Assembly: GCF_036884655.1 (NCBI RefSeq) | Contig: NC_088342.1 | Location: forward strand, 16,825,001-16,889,000 | Reading direction: 5' to 3' | Length of the DNA: 64,000 bases | DNA from: Musa acuminata AAA Group | Taxonomy: Eukaryota > Streptophyta > Magnoliopsida > Zingiberales > Musaceae | In this document: positions 59,641 through 64,000 of the stretch, piece by piece | Position numbering within the stretch: position 1 is the stretch's first letter | How the letters are laid out: the number at the start of each line of letters is the position of its first letter | The notes under the pieces: generated by a model | Database searches by the model: none | Told to the model about the DNA's origin: nothing | Seen by the model: the letters and a program-made list of their open reading frames with translations, nothing else | Translations under genes and position numbers: made by a program

Positions 59641-60672
59641 TCCCACACACCAGAGTATAAGAGGGCAGTTTCAACAATAAGTAGCAAATATTGGAAGCAC
59701 ACGCGGAACAACAAAACGTACATGTGCCTTTTCGAAACAATACGAAACAAAGAACAAATCTCTCACAAACGTATTCAGATTTGGAATGAAATGAAAACAA
59801 GAGTGTACAGGGATTCCAAGCAATCATATTTAGCTCAATTCCAATAAGAAGGTTAGACGAATTCAAATATCCAAAGGAATGTAATAGAATACGCGAAATC
59901 GACCAAAGCTCGATTTCGGACAGAATTCCAGTGGCACATCAAACAAATACTTCAGAATATCAATTATGCTCCAATACCCGTAAGAAAGCTATGGTCGAAC
60001 CATATATCAATCTATATTCTGATGGAACAAATTTCATATGAAACAGGGTTCCCAACACGGGGTTACCTTTGATTTGGTAACACAAGGTCAAAAACACAAT
60101 CACTGTTTTGCAGAATTTATAGGGTCGGATTCAACAGATAATAGGGTAGGAAATTGAGTTCCAAAATTTTCAAAATATATGTCGAAAGAAAGATTTTCAA
60201 GTCTAGTTTCAAATAAAATCAGTTTCGTACAAATCAGAATTTTCAACAGGGAGTTATAGGCATTTTAGTATCGACAGGTCAGAAATCTTGAACCCTGTTT
60301 TACAACGTCTATAGGCTCATTTGAAACAAATGTTTGGGTAAGTATTCGGTGTCCAAAATCTACAAAATCAGTGTCAAATGGAAGATAATAGAGTCTAATT
60401 TCAAACAAAATAGTTCCTGTCTGAATTCACATTTTGTACTAAAACTTATAGCTGATACAGTGTATAGGGGTCAGTTTACAGAAAAATCTTCAGAATCCAT
60501 GGTTCTATGTCCAAAGAGAGACATATCAGTTTCTAAATAGAAATCCATCAATTTATTTTGAATCAACATAAAAATAGAGACTAAAACTTCTGTAGGATGG
60601 GGTTAGAACACTTGCCTTTGATAATTTTGGCCCGAAGTGAAAAGATTAAAGTAAGAACCCTAAAAACCCCAA

Positions 60673-60737
60673 TTTTCTTCTTCTTCTTCTTCTTCTTCTT
60701 CTTCTTCTTCTTCTTCTTCTTCTTCTTCTTCTTCTTT
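60673..60737. repeat. (TTC)n microsatellite
   Basis: About 21 units inside the LTR of gypsy D. Confidence 0.95.
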
Positions 60738-61048
60738 CTTTCTTTCCCTGATCACCCACGAGCTGCCTTCTCTGCTTCCTTAAGAACGAAGGCAGAGAGG
60801 CTTAAACGGTGGAATTTGTCATTTTGTGTGTTTTGCAGTTTAGTCCTTGTTTTTATCATATTCACGATTAGGTTCTTAGGGTTTACATATAGGTCCCCAG
60901 ATTCTTTCTTTTTTTTTTTGAACAGATCTCCCAAATCTTACAAATAAATTACCTCTGATTCATACTCTATTTCTTTTGTCAATTTAAAATAAATGCTTAC
61001 ATTATCACCAGAAATTTATACGAAAATTCGGAAATGAGAGAAGTTACA

Positions 61049-61068
61049 CCCTCCCCCCCTTAAAAGAA
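61049..61068 (-). other. Polypurine tract of gypsy D
   Basis: The complement reads cttttaaggggggaggg directly before TGTAACTTC. Confidence 0.7.
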
Positions 61069-61072
61069 AAAT

Positions 61073-63890
61073 TTAGTCCTCTAAATTTATCGTACCTCTA
61101 TCGATGAAAAGACGGGGGTACACCTTCTTCATTTCCTCCTCTAGCTCCCAAGTTGTCTCCTCTCCAGAATGATGTCTCCAAATTACTTGAACCAGCGGGA
61201 TGACCCGATTCCTTAGGACTTTTTCTTTCTTATCAACAATCTGAATAGGCTCTTTCCACATAAGATAAATCTTTATCAATCTCCACCAGCTCATACTTGA
61301 TGATGTGAGAAGGGTCATATATATACTTCCTAATCATCGAGACATGAAATATATCATGGACATGGCACAATGCTGGTGGCAAGAAAATCCTATAAGCGAC
61401 AGAACCAACCCTCTCAAGAACCTCAAAAGGTCCAATAAATCTTGGGCTTAATTTTCCTTTCTTCCCAAACCTTATAATGCCTTTGGAAGGGGAGACTTTT
61501 AAGAATACAAAATCTTCGATTTCCAACTCAATATCTCGCCTTCTATTGTCGGCATAACTCTTTTGACGACTCTGAGCAGTTTTTAGCCTTTTTCTTATAA
61601 CTTGAATTTTCTCGGTAGTTTCTTGTACCTTGTCCAATGCTAACAGCTTTCTGTCACCAACTTCCTCCCAACATATAGGTGTTATGCACTTTCGCCCATA
61701 TAAAGCTTCATAAGGAGCCATCTGAATACTTGAATGATAACTATTATTATAAGTGAACTCAACAAGTGAAATATCCTTATCCCATTCACCTTTCCAATCC
61801 ATAACATAGGCTCTAAGCAAATCCTCAAGGGTTTGAATCGTTCTTTCTGACTGACCATCAGTCTGAGAATGATATGCATTACTAAACTTGACTTTAGTGC
61901 CCATAGACTCCTGCAATCTTCTCCAGAATCTAGAGAGAAATCTGGAGTCTCTATCAGAGATAATCTCCTTTGGAATACCATGAAGTCTTACTATTTCATT
62001 AACATATAAATCTGCAAGTCTATCAAGCGAATAAGTCATATTAATCGGTAGGAAATGCGCAGATTTTGTTAACCTATCAATGATAACCCAAATAGCATCA
62101 TGCTTCCTCGAGGTTCTGGGTAGTCCCGAAACAAAATCCATAGTAATACATTCCCATTTCCATTCAGGAATAACTAAAGGTTGCAACAACCCTCCAGGTC
62201 TTTGGTGTTCTACTTTAATTTGCTGACAAGTCAAACATTTTGAAACATACATTGCAATTTCCTTCTTCATGCCTTCCCACCAGTAATGACCTTGAAGATC
62301 TCTATACATCTTAGTGCTCCCAAGATGTATGGTGTACTTTGAAGTATGACTTTCATTTAGGATTTGATTCTTGATATCTGGTTCATTTGGTACACATACT
62401 CTCTCCCCAAATCTCAATAGGCCATCCTTTGAAACTTGAAATTGTGGCTTCAATTCCTTTTCTACTTCACTCCTCAAGTAAATTAAATGTGGATCTCGTA
62501 ATTGTCCTTCCTTAATTTGTTGAATAAGATCAGATTGCACTTGAATGGAGGCCATCAATATCATCGAGTCTTGCTCTTTCCTCAAAGCTTTCAAATCAAA
62601 ATTTTCTTCTAATAACTTCCATTGCTTCACGACCAGACTAGCCATAAAACTTGTAGATTTCCTACTAAGTGCATCAGCTACAACATTTGCTTTGCCTGGG
62701 TGATAACGGATGACACAATCATAATCCTTCAGAAGTTCTATCCATCTTCGCTGCCTCATGTTTAACTCTTTCTGAGTGAAAATATATTTTAAACTCTTGT
62801 GATCAGTGAAGATTTCAAATTGTCGACCATACAAATAATGTCTCCAAATCTTTAGAGCAAAAATAATTGCTGCTAATTCCAAATCATGAGTTGGATAATT
62901 CAATTCATAACCTTTAAGTTGCCTAGAAGCATAAGCAATTACTCTCCCTTCCTGCATCAAAACATATCCTAAGCCCTTTCTTGAAGCATCAGTATATACT
63001 ACAAATCCCTCACTACCACTTGGAATAGTGAGAATAGGGGCACTAGTCAATCTTCTTTTTAACTCTTGAAAGCTTTGCTCACAGTCATCACCCCATACAA
63101 ATTTCATATTCTTCTTAGTGAGTTTGGTGAGAGGTTGAGCAATTCGAGAAAATCCCTCCACAAATCTCCTGTAATAACCTGCCATGCCCAAAAAACTTCT
63201 AACCTCTGTTACATTTGTTGGTACTTCCCATTCAACTACAGCTTCTATTTTCCTTGGATCAACAGATATACCCTTCCCTGAAATCACATGGCCTAAGAAA
63301 GCAACTTCATTCAACCAAAATTCACATTTGCTGAACTTCGCATACAACTTCTTTTCTCTTAGTATGGACAATACATCTCTCAAGTGTTCCTCATGCTCCT
63401 GATTACTCTTTGAATACACCAATATGTCATCAATAAATACAATTACACAGATGTCCAAGAGCGGTTGAAATATCCTATTCATTAGTTCCATAAAAGCTGC
63501 AGGGGCATTTGTCAAACCAAAAGGCATCACTAAGAATTCATAATGACCATATCGAGTTCTGAAAGCAGTTTTTGAAATATCCTCCTCCTTGATCTTCAAC
63601 TGATAGTAACCTGACCTCAGGTCAATCTTAGAGAATACTTGTGCACCCTGTAGTTGATCAAACAAATCATCAATTCTAGGTATGGGATATTTGTTTTTGA
63701 TGGTCACCTGATTCAACTGTCTATAATCAATACAAAGCCTCAATGTTCCATCCTTCTTCTTCACTAATAGTACCGGAGCACCCCATGGGGATACACTGGG
63801 TCGTATGAAACCCTTATCTAATAATTCTTGTATTTGCTTCTTTAACTCTTCTAGCTCGAGTGGGTTTTCTGATTTGAATGCTTCTTTAAG
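61073..63890 (-). CDS. Gypsy D pol: RT, RNase H, integrase, chromodomain
   Basis: Open from the LTR fusion near 63890 to 61233. RT has [48 protein letters not shown] and catalytic FIDD; RNase H has [20 protein letters not shown] and ADALSRK. The integrase zinc finger is [11 protein letters not shown]...CLTCQQIK and the core is [32 protein letters not shown]. It ends in the [15 protein letters not shown] linker. One extra A near 61254 (gaaagagcc) shifts the frame just before the chromodomain, which continues to 61073 ([25 protein letters not shown]). Chromodomains guide such elements to heterochromatin. There is no own start codon, gag or protease, so the catalytic domains are preserved but the copy is not functional as it stands. 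Confidence 0.9.
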
Positions 63891-63892
63891 TC

Positions 63893-64000
63893 TCTCACGT
63901 TTGGGAGCTCCATCCACCCACGTTTGAGTGAAGTCAATGGGGCCGGCAAAGCAATCGCGGGCTCTAAGCATAACTCCCTTTACCATTTATGGCAAAGGTT
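63893..64000 (-). repeat. Part of gypsy D 5' LTR
   Basis: Matches 59393-59500 ('cacgtttgggagctccatcc', 'ggctctaagca', 'accctttaccattt') with scattered changes; continues past the window. Confidence 0.75.

Larger units (their letters stand above)
59172..61048 (-). repeat. Gypsy D 3' LTR
   Basis: 1877 bases. On the minus strand it starts TGTAACTTCTC after the purine tract and ends CTGATGATGCCA. It contains a 59-base tandem repeat (59471-59640, three units) and a TTC microsatellite (60673-60737). Confidence 0.75.
59172..64000 (-). mobile_element. Gypsy D: Tekay/Del-like chromovirus lacking gag, minus strand
   Basis: 3' LTR 61048-59172, polypurine tract 61049-61068, pol to about 63890. From about 63893 to the window end the sequence matches 59393-59500 of the 3' LTR, so it is part of the 5' LTR. 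The LTR end, primer-binding site, gag and protease are therefore deleted. The left flank is AAACG (59167-59171); the matching right flank is outside the window. Confidence 0.85.

Noticed and set aside
59480..59866. 128-codon minus-strand frame
   Set aside because: Spans the 59-base tandem repeat of the gypsy D LTR and is not shared with any known product; most likely chance.

Overview
This window is plant nuclear DNA made almost entirely of nested LTR retrotransposons. I see no host gene, rRNA or tRNA gene. The evidence is a set of LTRs running TG...CA, primer-binding sites matching plant initiator-Met tRNA (TGGTATCAGAGC) next to them, polypurine tracts, matching target-site duplications (TSDs), and Ty1/copia and Ty3/gypsy gag and pol domains. 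The dominant family is a Sirevirus (Ty1/copia): gag with two zinc knuckles, several GGGGGAGA polypurine tracts, and long LTRs carrying arrays of a GGCGGTGGCACCGCC palindrome. This suggests a monocot. From memory of similar repeats I would guess the banana family (Musa/Ensete), but that is weak.

Left half. An outermost Sirevirus (called E0; only its 3' end lies in the window) occupies 1-447, 12010-14110 and about 26680-26705. Sirevirus E1 (448-12009, TSD AAATT) inserted into its 3' spacer, and gypsy copy A (775-6272, TSD GCAAG) then inserted into the E1 5' LTR. Sirevirus E3 (14111-26679) inserted into the E0 3' LTR, and a non-coding minus-strand LTR element (17576-22177) inserted into E3.

Middle. 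26706-28570 holds scrambled minus-strand Sirevirus pieces. 28571-29735 is a truncated plus-strand Sirevirus LTR (E2). 29736-32152 is the 5' end of a different copia element (E4), whose long leader carries four related hairpins.

Right half. Sirevirus E5 (from 32153) sits in the E4 gag and was itself hit four times: by gypsy copy B (32602-38059, TSD CCTTG), by a minus-strand Sirevirus with recognisable gag-pol (E6, 38449-46653), by a gag-only Sirevirus with 2.5-kb LTRs (E7, 47555-56310, TSD ACGAA), and by a minus-strand Tekay/Del-like chromovirus (59172 to the window end).

How the parts relate. E1, E3, E5 and the minus-strand fragments belong to a non-autonomous Sirevirus subfamily. In it most of pol is missing and a roughly 370-codon gene ('ORF2', resembling the plant 'putative plant transposon protein' domain) lies between gag and the last 34 codons of a pol RNase H. 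E6 is the gag-pol-bearing relative that could have supplied enzymes. The two gypsy copies A and B share the same lesions (stop codons, loss of the RT catalytic block, loss of most of integrase) but have different TSDs, so an already defective element was mobilised by enzymes supplied in trans. Frames were read by eye. Boundaries of nested elements rest on LTR ends and TSDs and should be good to a few bases, except at 26705, 29735 and 63890.
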